IMG/VR virus record: IMGVR_UViG_3300042197_003187
Span: 1-40,631 of that record
Strand: one strand, 5' to 3'
DNA from: a virus
DNA: 40,631 nt
Under the pieces are notes generated by a model. That model saw nothing but the letters and a program-made list of their open reading frames with translations, ran no database searches and had not been told where the DNA came from. Shown one piece after another: positions 1-9,800 of this stretch. The first letter of the stretch is position 1. Each line of letters begins with the position of its first letter. Both the position numbers and the translations under genes were made by a program.

Positions 1-1844
1 GAACCAGCAGGAGCAAATCGGACAAACGCGCCGTTTTGAATTGAACTAATAGTTGTTATTGCATCAACGCCAGCGCCACCTCCCCTTACTTCTAAATTAG
101 TGGCAGGAATCGTAGTGCCAATCCCTAGTCGGCCTGTCGCGGTTAGACGGGCTTTTTCAGTGGTTACATAAGCACTTCCATTCCACGTTTGCGTGGCAAA
201 AGTAAGGTCCGAATCAGCGGGTTGCGGACCTGAACCGGCCACCCCAATCTCAGCGGTATAGTTGTTGTTTGTGTTTGGGCCAACACTTCGAAGGCGAATT
301 TTGTAGTCGGTGCTTGTGGTTGCCACATAGTGCGAACCGACGCTGAGACTTCCGGCGTAAACATCTAACTTTTCGCCAGGCGAACTAGTCCCTATGCCTA
401 CGTTGCCGCTGGAGTCGATGCGCAGGCGTTCGGTACCATCCTTGTTAATAGCAAAATCACCGCCAGATGTTGCATTCAGGAAATAAGAAGCAATCGACGG
501 ATAAGTAATCTTGACTTGATTTCCAGCATTGCTTTCAATTGTTAACGGCGAGCCAGGGCTTGTAGTGCCCACCCCTACCGCTCCTGCCGAAGTAATCCTA
601 AAAAGCTCGGCGCTGTTATTTCTTACGACAAGACTATCGGTAAGTGCGCCTCTGCCAAAATACATGTTAGTGGAATACCCACCCTGAAAAGTTATGCCGT
701 TCAGTAGTGAAGCGTCTCCACCATTGCCAGCAAAGAAGCCAACATTGTCGGCAACCGTTGTTGATGTTGATAGGGACTGAACAGTGCCAACGACGTGGAG
801 CCTCTGACTAGGCGAAGATGTCCCCACGCCTACGAGGCCAGCGGACGTGATACGCAGGCGTTCGGTGCTGCCGTTTCCGCCGTCCACTCCGATTGTGTAG
901 GCACCACCCGCAACGACTCCAGTTTGAGCAGCGCCTACACCTTGATAAGTTATCTGCGTAATAGGAGCAGAAGCGGATGACAAATGAAGTAGCTGAAGAG
1001 GTGTGTCAATTCCAATGGCTACTCGATTGTTGACAGCATCAACATAAAATGTGTTGCTGTCCACGTTGACGTTCCCACTTGCATCAACGAAGAGGCGGCC
1101 AGTCCCATTAGTTGCTACCGCTACTTGGTCTGCGCCGGGGGAGTAAATGCCGGTGTTGGTGTCGCCAGTAAAAGTAAGCGTTGGTGCGCCAGCGGTTCCA
1201 AGCGCGTGACTGACGACGCCCGTGGTTTGAACTGTCTGGCTGCCGAAATCAGGACTAATCTTGGTGCCAGCAATCGCGGCGCTTGAATTAATATCTGCGT
1301 TGACGATGGTATCATTTCTAATCATCGTGCTGGTCACTGTTTCACTATCACCAGTAGTGACAATGGTGCCATTCACATCAGGCAGTGTGATCGTCTTGTC
1401 GGACGCAACTGACGCCGGGCCCTGCAGGGCGATGTAATTGGTACCGTTCGCAGTGGTCTCGCGGAAGCGCACCTGCTGCTGGTTGTCCATAACCAGCGCA
1501 CCAGTCATCACGTCGCCGTTCACATCGACGAACGTGCCGCTCTCGCTGCGCCACGCTGATCCATCCCAGATCTTGAGCACGTAGGTGCCCCCGGTGGTAT
1601 CGAGCCATTGCTCACCCACGCTGTTGCCCGTTGCACCGCCGCTGGCAGGCGAGACATTGGGTGCCGTAGTGCCAACATGCACCGGGCCTACTTTCACCAG
1701 GCCGCCAGTGCTGTCTTTGAAGAACAGACCGGGGCTTGCACTATTTGTATTGATTGCGGGGCGACCGTCAACAAGTCCTGCGGGAAGGGGGCGCTTGTTT
1801 GCGGTGCTGCTGCGGAGAAGTTGCAGGGGATTAACGCTGGACAT
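1..1844 (-). CDS. Tail fiber protein, 3' part missing (runs off left edge)
   Basis: One reading frame stays open for 614 codons from an ATG at 1844 to the left edge, so the C-terminus lies outside the window. The N-terminus (NPLQLLRSSTANKRPLPAGL, then SPGLFFKDSTGGLVKVGPVH and GEQWLDTT) is of the kind that starts many marine phage fibers. Downstream are about five spaced motifs such as RITSAGLVGVGTSSP, RITSAGAVGVGTTSP, RIDSSGNVGIGTSSP and TATGRLGIGTTIP, which are typical of beta-rich trimeric fiber shafts. AAGGA sits directly against the ATG, which is closer than usual, so the exact start is uncertain. It follows the 1178-aa fiber gene by about 60 bases. The likely role is host-receptor contact at the tail tip. 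The receptor cannot be read from the sequence. Confidence 0.85.
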   Translation of the reverse strand, partial: MSSVNPLQLLRSSTANKRPLPAGLVDGRPAINTNSASPGLFFKDSTGGLVKVGPVHVGTTAPNVSPASGGATGNSVGEQWLDTTGGTYVLKIWDGSAWRSESGTFVDVNGDVMTGALVMDNQQQVRFRETTANGTNYIALQGPASVASDKTITLPDVNGTIVTTGDSETVTSTMIRNDTIVNADINSSAAIAGTKISPDFGSQTVQTTGVVSHALGTAGAPTLTFTGDTNTGIYSPGADQVAVATNGTGRLFVDASGNVNVDSNTFYVDAVNNRVAIGIDTPLQLLHLSSASAPITQITYQGVGAAQTGVVAGGAYTIGVDGGNGSTERLRITSAGLVGVGTSSPSQRLHVVGTVQSLSTSTTVADNVGFFAGNGGDASLLNGITFQGGYSTNMYFGRGALTDSLVVRNNSAELFRITSAGAVGVGTTSPGSPLTIESNAGNQVKITYPSIASYFLNATSGGDFAINKDGTERLRIDSSGNVGIGTSSPGEKLDVYAGSLSVGSHYVATTSTDYKIRLRSVGPNTNNNYTAEIGVAGSGPQPADSDLTFATQTWNGSAYVTTEKARLTATGRLGIGTTIPATNLEVRGGGAGVDAITTISSIQNGAFVRFAPAG

Positions 1845-1852
1845 TCCTTAAC

Positions 1853-1865
1853 GCCCCTCAGGGGC
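1853..1865 (-). other. Small GC hairpin between the two fiber genes
   Basis: Perfect 5-bp inverted repeat GCCCC-TGA-GGGGC in the 61-base gap between the stop of the long fiber gene and the next fiber start. There is no T-run after it on the minus strand, so it is not a convincing terminator. It could slow ribosomes or polymerase between the two genes. Confidence 0.3.
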
Positions 1866-1905
1866 CGGAAGTTACCTCTGCAGACTAGCGATTATGCGCT
1901 GAAGC

Positions 1906-4900
1906 CTAAAATGTACCATCATCTAAATCGCTTGTTAGTGCTAAAGTGCCTGACGCATTAGGCAAAGATACTGTGTTATCAGCAGTTGGATCAACAGCGG
2001 AAAGCGTTGTTTCGTAAGCGTCCTCGGTGCTTCCTTCAAAAACAAGAGCGGCGGTTGATGACAGGGCAATGTTGCCTGTCATTGTTCCGCCACTTGTCAC
2101 AAGTGCGTCATAAGTAGCCCACTGAAGTCCAGTCGCAGTGCCGCTATTAGCTTTAAGGATAAATCCGTTAGTACCTACCGCAAGCTTTGAAAGTACATTG
2201 GTGCCAGAGCCAGCAATTAAGTCACCTTTGGCATAACTTGTAAGTCCTGTGCCGCCTACGGTTGTTGCAAGCGTCCCACTTGTGATATTCGTGGCAATAC
2301 GGCACTCGCTACTTACTTCTTCAATCGCCGCCTGAACGTTTGTGCTAGAAATCTGACCGGCGGGCGTAAATGAAACTTGTGTAGCGACCTGAGCGATATA
2401 GGCGTCAGACGATTCAATACGAACCCATGCAGTACCCGTGGAAAGAATTAGGTCGGGCGGCAGTAATGCAACTGTCGGCGCGGGACTTGTACCTGTGCCC
2501 GCGTTGCTGACAATGACAAAGTAATTCTGGTTTGTAGCGCTAGCCGCAGGCAATGGATTGCCAACGCTGAGGCCAAGTGAAGCACCATCCGCAGTGACGG
2601 ACGCAATTTGATTGGTATTGGCGTCGTAGGTACCTGCAAAGATGACAGTACCCGCAGTAATGCCAACAGGCTGCCAAACGTTGCCGTCCCACATGTAGAC
2701 GGTACGTTCCAGCGGATTCAGGAAGAACTGACCAATAAACTCAGCAGACGGAATCGTGGAGCCAATTTGCGCCGTAGAGTAATCAGCAAGCTTGGCGGCA
2801 GTAACGCTGTCATTCGCCAGTGCGGATGAGCCAAATGTGCCCGTGGCAATTTTGCTGGCATCCAGGCTCGGGATGTCGGCGGCGAGCAGTGATGCACCAG
2901 CGGTGACATGACCCTGAGCGTCAAATGTAATCTTTGTCGCCGTGCCAGCAGTAACACTATTGCTATGGTTCAGCGTCCCCGTACTGACTGACAAACCAGT
3001 GCCGGGAACAACAGCGCCCTTGGCTACGCTTGTTGCATCAGGCAGATCGGCAGGAACAAGAGCGCGGAAGGTCGGTGATGCTGCATCTCCTGCAGCCGGA
3101 CCAGCGAATACGCGATTCGCCGTTTGAGTGTCGAGCGTTGTTGTAATTTCAGCGGTATAAGGGTCTGGATAGGCGACAGAGAAAGTAAGCGGTGAAGAAT
3201 CAATAAATGTCAGCGAACCAAGCGAAGCCTGACGCAGCCATGCAGTGCCATCCCAGGTGTATTCAATCGCCGTGGCCGTATTGATCCATTGCTGGCCAAT
3301 AAAAGCACCAGAGCCAGAGGGGCTTGCGTCAGCAACAATCGCAGCGGAGTTGTCTGCCAGTTTTGCTGCAGTTACTCCATCATTGATTATCTTTGCTGTA
3401 GTGACTGAATCAGTAGCGAGCTTTGCGTTGGTGACAACGCCATCGCTAATCGTTGCAGCAAATGAACCAGTACCCGAGCCTGTTACATCACCGGTGAGCG
3501 TGATCGTCTGATCACCTGTATTAGTACCAGAGCTAGTGCCGCTAAACGTGCCGCTGAAGGTTCCATTTTGGGTTGCCAGCGTGCCCAGGCCCAGGGTGTT
3601 GCGCTGAGCAGCAGCATCAGCATCGTCGATCAACGCACGGCCCGCCGCAGTCAGCGTGATCTCTTCGACTGCCCCGGCGCCGGCAGACGAACGACCCAGC
3701 ACTCGATCAGTGCTGCTGACGTTCTGCAGCTTGTCGTAAGTGACCGCACTCGAGGCGAGCTTGGCTGTGGTAACAGCGCCTGCCCCGAGAGCGGTTGCAT
3801 CAACAGCTCCGGAGGCTAGCTTTGCTGTCGTTACAGCGCCAGTGGCAAGCTTTGCAGCAGTGACGGCTGCATCAACCAATTCGGCGGTGTTAACCGCGCC
3901 ATCGCCGATCTGCCCAACCGTAATCGAGTTGGCTGCAATCTTGGCGCCAGGAATTGAACCGTCAGCAAGATTGAGCTTGCCAGCAGCGATGGTTGCATCA
4001 GCAATTTTGGCGTTAGTGACTGCTCCATCGCCAAGCTTGGCTGTAGTGACAGCATCATCTGCGAGCTTCGCGCTCGTGACAGCAAGATTGAGAATGGCAC
4101 CAGAATCAACAGCGTTATCCGCAAGCTCGGAGGCGCCAATAGCATTAGGTGCGACTTGAGATGCGGTGATTGAATCAGTCGCAATCTTTGCTGAAGTTAC
4201 TGAGCCATCAGCGATTTTGGTAGTAGTAACGGCGGAGTCAGCAAGCTCGCTTGCTTGAACTGCACCCGCCGCGATTTGTACGCTCGTGACCGAATCGTTG
4301 ACGAGTTTGGCGCCAGGTACTGAGCCATCTGCTAGGTTCAGCTTGCCTGCGCTGATTGAGGCATTGGCGATCTTGGTATCAGTAACCGAAAGATCGCCAA
4401 GTTTTGCTGTTGTTACAGCATCATTAGCAAGCTTGGCCTCAGTAACAGCGAGTGCTTGAATTGCTGCTGTATCAACGGCGTTGTCAGCGAGCTCGGAGGC
4501 ACCTACCGCTCCAGATGCAATTTGCGCTGCAGTGATTGCGTCAGTGGCGATCTTGGATGAAGAAACTGCACCGTCGGATAATTTTGCTGCTGTAACTGCA
4601 GCATCAGCTAGCTCGCTTGTTGCAACTGAGGCTGCTCCGAGCTGCGCCGTAGTAATGGAATCGGCGGCAATTTTTGCTCCTGGTACGGAGCCATCACTAA
4701 GGTTTAGCTTGCTGTAGGTAATTGTAGATGCTGCAATCTTATCATTTGTGACTGCTAGATCACCAAGTTTGGTTGTTGTTACCGCACCACCGGCGAGCTT
4801 CGCCTCACTAACAGCGAGTGCTTGAATTGCTGCTGTATCAACTGCGTTATCGGCGAGCTCGGAAGCCCCCACCGCACTCGGTGCGATTTGGGTGGCTGTG

Positions 4901-5442
4901 ACACTATCGGTTGCGAGTTTTGCGGTAGTAACTGCACCATCAGCTATTTTGGCCGTGCTGATACTGCCGTCTGCATAGGCTGCAGTACCGAGCGCAGTAA
5001 CTTTGGCGGTAGTGACTGCACCATCGGCCAGCTTGCCCGTGGTGACTTGTAGATCGCCGATACCAGCTAAAACTTGCTGATAGGCGCTACCATTGAAAAT
5101 CTGAAGATTGCTAGTGCTGGTATTGAAATAACCGCGCCCTTCAAAGTTATTGGTTGTCGGAGTAGTAGTCTGAACAGCAATAGAGCTATCGGCAGCAAGC
5201 TTTGTCGCGGTTATCGCGCCATCAGCAAGCGCAGCAGAGCCCAGTTTTGTAACACTGGTTTGATCAAGCTTGGCGAGGTCAATCTCACCATTGTCAACTA
5301 GGTCAATACCTGCGGCTACTAGATCCTTTGCGGTGACTTTCTTGGTTTCGCTGGCGGATATATCAGCAATAGGCAGTACGTCCGTAGCTGCAATGCCCGC
5401 TTTAGACAGTGCGTTTAATTGCGTAATGCGCTGATCAGCCAC
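1906..5442 (-). CDS. Long repetitive tail fiber protein (1178 aa)
   Basis: Starts at GTG 5442, with GGAG seven bases upstream as ribosome binding site. Residues about 130-560 are tandem 10-residue repeats of the form A-x-D-x-[VI]-T-x-x-K-[LI]. They are arranged in three 122-residue super-repeats (about 177-298, 299-420, 421-542). After that come linker segments (TFSGTFSGTSSGTNTGDQ, ASGTLALTSDL) and a C-terminal domain with the pattern common in marine phage fibers. The composition is extremely rich in Ala, Thr and Val with almost no aromatics in the repeat region, which suggests a rigid trimeric shaft. It sits after the tail tip genes and before a second fiber gene. I infer a shaft or side-fiber protein. 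No enzyme motif was seen. Confidence 0.85.
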   Translation of the reverse strand: MADQRITQLNALSKAGIAATDVLPIADISASETKKVTAKDLVAAGIDLVDNGEIDLAKLDQTSVTKLGSAALADGAITATKLAADSSIAVQTTTPTTNNFEGRGYFNTSTSNLQIFNGSAYQQVLAGIGDLQVTTGKLADGAVTTAKVTALGTAAYADGSISTAKIADGAVTTAKLATDSVTATQIAPSAVGASELADNAVDTAAIQALAVSEAKLAGGAVTTTKLGDLAVTNDKIAASTITYSKLNLSDGSVPGAKIAADSITTAQLGAASVATSELADAAVTAAKLSDGAVSSSKIATDAITAAQIASGAVGASELADNAVDTAAIQALAVTEAKLANDAVTTAKLGDLSVTDTKIANASISAGKLNLADGSVPGAKLVNDSVTSVQIAAGAVQASELADSAVTTTKIADGSVTSAKIATDSITASQVAPNAIGASELADNAVDSGAILNLAVTSAKLADDAVTTAKLGDGAVTNAKIADATIAAGKLNLADGSIPGAKIAANSITVGQIGDGAVNTAELVDAAVTAAKLATGAVTTAKLASGAVDATALGAGAVTTAKLASSAVTYDKLQNVSSTDRVLGRSSAGAGAVEEITLTAAGRALIDDADAAAQRNTLGLGTLATQNGTFSGTFSGTSSGTNTGDQTITLTGDVTGSGTGSFAATISDGVVTNAKLATDSVTTAKIINDGVTAAKLADNSAAIVADASPSGSGAFIGQQWINTATAIEYTWDGTAWLRQASLGSLTFIDSSPLTFSVAYPDPYTAEITTTLDTQTANRVFAGPAAGDAASPTFRALVPADLPDATSVAKGAVVPGTGLSVSTGTLNHSNSVTAGTATKITFDAQGHVTAGASLLAADIPSLDASKIATGTFGSSALANDSVTAAKLADYSTAQIGSTIPSAEFIGQFFLNPLERTVYMWDGNVWQPVGITAGTVIFAGTYDANTNQIASVTADGASLGLSVGNPLPAASATNQNYFVIVSNAGTGTSPAPTVALLPPDLILSTGTAWVRIESSDAYIAQVATQVSFTPAGQISSTNVQAAIEEVSSECRIATNITSGTLATTVGGTGLTSYAKGDLIAGSGTNVLSKLAVGTNGFILKANSGTATGLQWATYDALVTSGGTMTGNIALSSTAALVFEGSTEDAYETTLSAVDPTADNTVSLPNASGTLALTSDLDDGTF
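3817..4914 (-). repeat. Three 366-bp in-frame tandem super-repeats in the fiber gene
   Basis: Three consecutive blocks of 122 codons align without gaps. Each runs from an ATDS/ATDA start through GASELADNAVD and a 12-residue variant unit (NLSDGSVPGAKI, NLADGSVPGAKL, NLADGSIPGAKI) to the next block. At the DNA level, near-identical stretches recur 366 bases apart, for example around 4454 and 4820. The super-unit is eleven 10-residue repeats plus one 12-residue unit. Confidence 0.9.
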
Positions 5443-5473
5443 CGTGCAACTCCATCACAGGATATGAGCCAGT

Positions 5474-6349
5474 CTAGTCATCGACTTCTTGGAGCAAGAA
5501 GTCAACGGATTGCTGCAAGCGAATCCGATCGTCGTCTTCCTTGAGGATATACCCGGCGGGCTCGCCGATCAGCAGGCGTACCTCTCCCGTAGTAACAAAA
5601 TCGATGCTGCACTCGATAAGGCTATCAGCATTAAGAGTAATACCAGCGCGTGTAACTAGCGCGGTCATTTCGTAATAAATTGAGTCTACTGAAGCATCTA
5701 AACTACTATCAGTAACATAAAGTGCTAAGTCAAATTCACTACCTATATCGACCCGTTGGATAAGTTGAAGCATTAGAAGTGGTGTTTCTTTGATGCCCGT
5801 GCTTTCGTAATCGAACAAGCAATCAATGCTGCCGCCGCCACTTATGAGGCCAGCGTTGTACTGTTTCTTAAACTTATCGCTGAGCGTAGTTACTTCGAGT
5901 GTTTCTCGATCTGAATTAAATGTGTACCCCGTAACATTTCCGAGTACATTGGCACGTAAGTCACGCACCGTGTACTCAATATCTAGTGGCTCTCCAGTGA
6001 ATGCGTACAGTGCTATTTCGTTAGCACGTACATTGTTAACCGCGTCCTCAAATGAGTTGAAGAAACGCAGGCCACCTGCTCCGTTTACATTGACGTACGC
6101 GCTAATACCGGTTTCGACCGTTGCAGAATCCCAGGCAGAAGCAGGAAAACAAACAAGACCACGCGGATCTTGCGTTGAAATTTCAAGTCTGTCGCCAGTG
6201 AGCAGATTATCTAAGGCCGTAGAGAAGCCAAGGCGGTTCAAATAAGTATTGACGTCATCAGGGCCGATGCGATCAGCTAGCTGACCATAGTCTTGCTTGG
6301 CGCCACGGCGCAAACGGATGTTACCCTTATAGCCAAGAAAGACTGCCAT
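5474..6349 (-). CDS. Tail-associated structural protein (291 aa)
   Basis: ATG start two bases after the stop of the 143-aa gene. The sequence is mostly predicted beta structure with no signal peptide or membrane helix. It opens with MAVFLGYKGNIRLRRG and ends in an acidic tail (FLLQEVDD). A segment near residues 130-150 (DIEYTVRDLRANVLGNVTGY) and the overall layout recall tail tube or tip adaptor proteins with paired beta domains. Proteins of this size between the J-like protein and fibers occur in cyanophages. I do not recognise a named family. By position it is probably part of the tail tip or fiber attachment. Confidence 0.7.
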   Translation of the reverse strand: MAVFLGYKGNIRLRRGAKQDYGQLADRIGPDDVNTYLNRLGFSTALDNLLTGDRLEISTQDPRGLVCFPASAWDSATVETGISAYVNVNGAGGLRFFNSFEDAVNNVRANEIALYAFTGEPLDIEYTVRDLRANVLGNVTGYTFNSDRETLEVTTLSDKFKKQYNAGLISGGGSIDCLFDYESTGIKETPLLMLQLIQRVDIGSEFDLALYVTDSSLDASVDSIYYEMTALVTRAGITLNADSLIECSIDFVTTGEVRLLIGEPAGYILKEDDDRIRLQQSVDFLLQEVDD

Positions 6350-6351
6350 CG

Positions 6352-6783
6352 TTAGGAAATGACTTCGATAAAGTCTCCATCCATTGTGAACTGGATGGGC
6401 ACTACGCTCAACTCTCCAGTGCTAACGCTGACCTGAGCGCTTGTAATGTAGGCGTTGAATCGAATGTCATCAGCAGCGCCGCCGCCCACATTCAAGTCAA
6501 GCAGCACGCGATCGGTCTCGGCAACAGCGCCGGTGCGCATCACCTTAGTCAGCAGGTCGGTGAATTGAGTAAGTGTTGCGCTCTCACCGCTCTCGAGGCG
6601 GTAGTACATCAGGGTTGCGCTGCCGGTAGCGCCTTTGACGCCAGGCGTAAATGTATTGACAGCGCTATCAATCGCATTGGTGTTCAGCAGTTCGACGGTC
6701 GTATCAAGTGACCAGTCGCGAATTTTGGCGACTGGCTTGCCGTTGAAAACCAGAGAACCGCTACGCCCGGTGTAAAAGCCCAT
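6352..6783 (-). CDS. Tail tube-like structural protein (143 aa)
   Basis: Begins MGFYTGRSGSLVFNGKPVAK. It contains patterns usual in small tail tube or tube-like proteins: an early KIRDWSLDTTVELLNT strand pair, a central GVKGATGSATLMYYR segment, and a final segment ending in PIQFTMDGDFIEV. It lies 20 bases after the J-like gene and two bases before the 291-aa gene, so the three are probably co-translated. The real tube protein of this phage is more likely the 336-aa gene near 18 kb. This one may form an extra ring at the tip or carry fibers. The function is inferred from position and fold-like pattern only. Confidence 0.65.
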   Translation of the reverse strand: MGFYTGRSGSLVFNGKPVAKIRDWSLDTTVELLNTNAIDSAVNTFTPGVKGATGSATLMYYRLESGESATLTQFTDLLTKVMRTGAVAETDRVLLDLNVGGGAADDIRFNAYITSAQVSVSTGELSVVPIQFTMDGDFIEVIS

Positions 6784-6803
6784 GACAGAAAGACCCGCTA
6801 CGC

Positions 6804-9800
6804 TCAGGTTAGCGGGTTGAACAGACCGTCGCTGAAGTCAGCTATCAGGCTTTGACCGCTTGAGTCGCAAGGGTGTTCAGTCGCGCGAATGCTAATTTCG
6901 CCCTCTTCATCCATTTGAACTTCAATTACACGAAATACACGCTTTTCCCTGACTGCTGTACCGAGTACAAATAGCCATCCAGCATAAACGGCAAGGCTGC
7001 TGGCTGTGTTATTTGTTACGGACGCAGTAGTACTTATTACAGCTTGACCGCTCTTGTAAAGCAGCACATTGTAAGTACCATTTGGGACGGTTGAAGCAAG
7101 CGGGACGTTTAGCGCGCCACCCGTTTCTACCTGTCCGCTGTAAATGCTCTGCCAGCTTTGCTGGCCGTTATCGACGTAAATGTAGGCGCCAGGATATAAG
7201 GGACTGTCTGTAGGGAAAGTCTGAAATTCAATGTTCCTTCGTATATGACGCCTTTGCTGGCACAGTAATTTGCCATACATAATGGCTTGACTGCGATTGG
7301 TTACGTATTGTGATAGATCAAATGTTTGGCGAATGGCGGTAGTCTCTGTGACGCCCTTTAGTGAGATGTCAATGCTTGCATTACGTGGAAACACGCCATC
7401 GCGCTCTGTGTTTCGATAGATGACCGTAGCGATTAGATCTTGCACACTGCTACCGTAATCAATAAATTCTTCTCTGTATGAACCCTCTAATATGTTGCCT
7501 GCCGTAAACATCGCAGTAATCGGTACTGTTCTCTTGATTAACCCAGCATTGTCACAGGGCACTGCGGGAATCAGTGTCTCCTTGCCGCCAATGCGCCCAA
7601 GCTCGAGCAGGCTGTAAGGCGCCACCTCTGCCCAGAACTGCCGCCACGATGCAGGTTCAGCAATTACGCCATCAAAGAACAAATAATTCCGCTGGCAGAA
7701 ACGCTTTGCTTTTGCTAGCGCCACAAGATCAATGCCAGCGATGTTGGCATATTGACCAATACCATCAACTCGATCAATGATTGTGTCTAAGAACACCTCT
7801 GGTAAATAGCTCGTTGGAGCGTTGGGCGTGGCACTGTAAGTACCATCATTATTAAGCGAGCGCACCAGCTTGCCCTTGTTGACGAATACGGACATTGAAC
7901 GCAAATCTTGCACGCCTTGGCCGCTGTAGATATTAAAGCCAAGCATAGAAAGATCTTTGTATAGCGATGGATAATTGGTAAATGCTTCCACACTCTGTTC
8001 CGTAACAGCTTTAATTTCCAGCTCGGGGCCGTTGTCAAAACTGAAACTCAGTTGCGTATCAGAACGCATGGAAAACAAGCCCCATTCATCCAGCTCAGAT
8101 GGGTTGCGGTTAAGGGGGGCAAGGTAGCCATTCCTACTTCTAAGCCTGCCACGAAAAGTAAACATACCGCCCGCCGGTCCATTTACTGATCTGGTGTTGC
8201 CTGAATTTTCTATGTAAGCAAAATCCACAAGGCCGTGATAGCGCATTTCGGCAGCAGTTTCAGCAATGGGTTCAAACTTGAATTGCCAATTACCTATGTT
8301 GTCTTCTGCAATAAATTTCAGCGAAATATAGGAATCGTTGTCACTGCCTCGGCGGATGACAAAGATTCTGGGGACACGGGTCCATGGAGCTGGTGACGTT
8401 TGATTTGTGCGGCGATACAGCACCCAGAAGAACATAGAACGGAGCTTTATACCATTGTCGCTGTCCTTGTAATTATCCATGGACACTTCGCCATATTGCT
8501 TTTGTCGACCTTGTACGCGCTTAAATACACGCGCCTTAAGTGCAAAGTCAACAACGCGGCATTGAGTAATCGTTTCGTAAGCGGCTTCCTCAATCTTGAC
8601 CAGACATTTCGTATTGAAAAAGTCGTTTTCTAATTCGGGATTCTTTAGAACGCTTTCATAATACGTGCGCTCCTCTATCTTTGTGTTGATCTGATTCTGC
8701 CAGTTGCTATTTCTTGCTTCTGTTTCTGCTACGTTGATATTATTTGCATCGCCGTACAAACGAGAAATTTCTTCTTGAAGACTTGCCTGTTGCCGCAGAA
8801 GAGATTTGCGATCACTGCGCAGATTTCCGCCTGTTGGCGTAGTGAAACCATACTGCCTAACTGCTTCGTCTAGTTTCGCTTGAAGATTCTTTAGGCGACT
8901 GTTAATGCTATTGATCTCACTGCGCCATTGCCTTATCTTGTCTCTGTTTCGATTGTTGCTATTTTTATCTAATTCGTCATCAATGAAACCCTGCAAGTCC
9001 TTGCGACGCGCACGAGCGTTTTCTACTTTCTGCGCAAAGCTAATAACAACAGGATCAAATGAGCTACCGTCGTCATTGGCGATTTGTTCAATCTCGGCAA
9101 CAGTCCATCTTTTGTCGCGCAGATCTTCAATCTGGTTGATAAGTCCGTTGATCTGGGTAAGTCGAGTACTAGCAGAGTCTTGGATTCCCGGCTTGAGAAT
9201 CGGAAGACTTGTCGTAAGCAGTCGCGTAAGCTCGGCGATCTCGGCGTTTAACCGAAGAATTTCGTTCTGCGCTTCTTCTTCGTTTTGTTTGAAATTAACA
9301 GTGTTGTAGTCTTCCTCAGGGCAGATACCTGACTGAACACACTCAAACGTGATATTGATTGCATCATTGTCTAGCTCTAAATCATTGACAGGGCCAACAA
9401 CGCGTAAATGCACGCTACCGAGCTTATAAGTACTGGCAACATCAATATTGCTGAGCAGTGTACGGCGCAACTCAGATGCGGCTTGGCGTACATCACTGGC
9501 TCCATTGCTCACCAACGCCTTGAAGCGCATCGTAAAACGATGTCCGACTGGCACCACGGTGCGAGAGTTGTTAAGCCTGTTTTCTGGCCAATAGTCAAAA
9601 ACTCTGCCGAGGTTATCTGAACCGATACGATTGCTTAGTTCTATACCGAGTTCAGCATTGGTAGCTTTGCCTTTATCGTCTCTATCGTAATAGCGCACAT
9701 TGATTGGTATAGGAGCAAAGACTCCACACTTAGTGAGCGTTGACGGAGAAAAAGCTTGACTAAAACCGTCTTCGCGCTGTGCTCCAGCAAGATTGGCGCG

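Noticed and set aside
3800-4920. CRISPR array or other non-coding repeat
   Set aside because: The repeats are in frame, vary at synonymous and conservative positions, and encode a fiber shaft.
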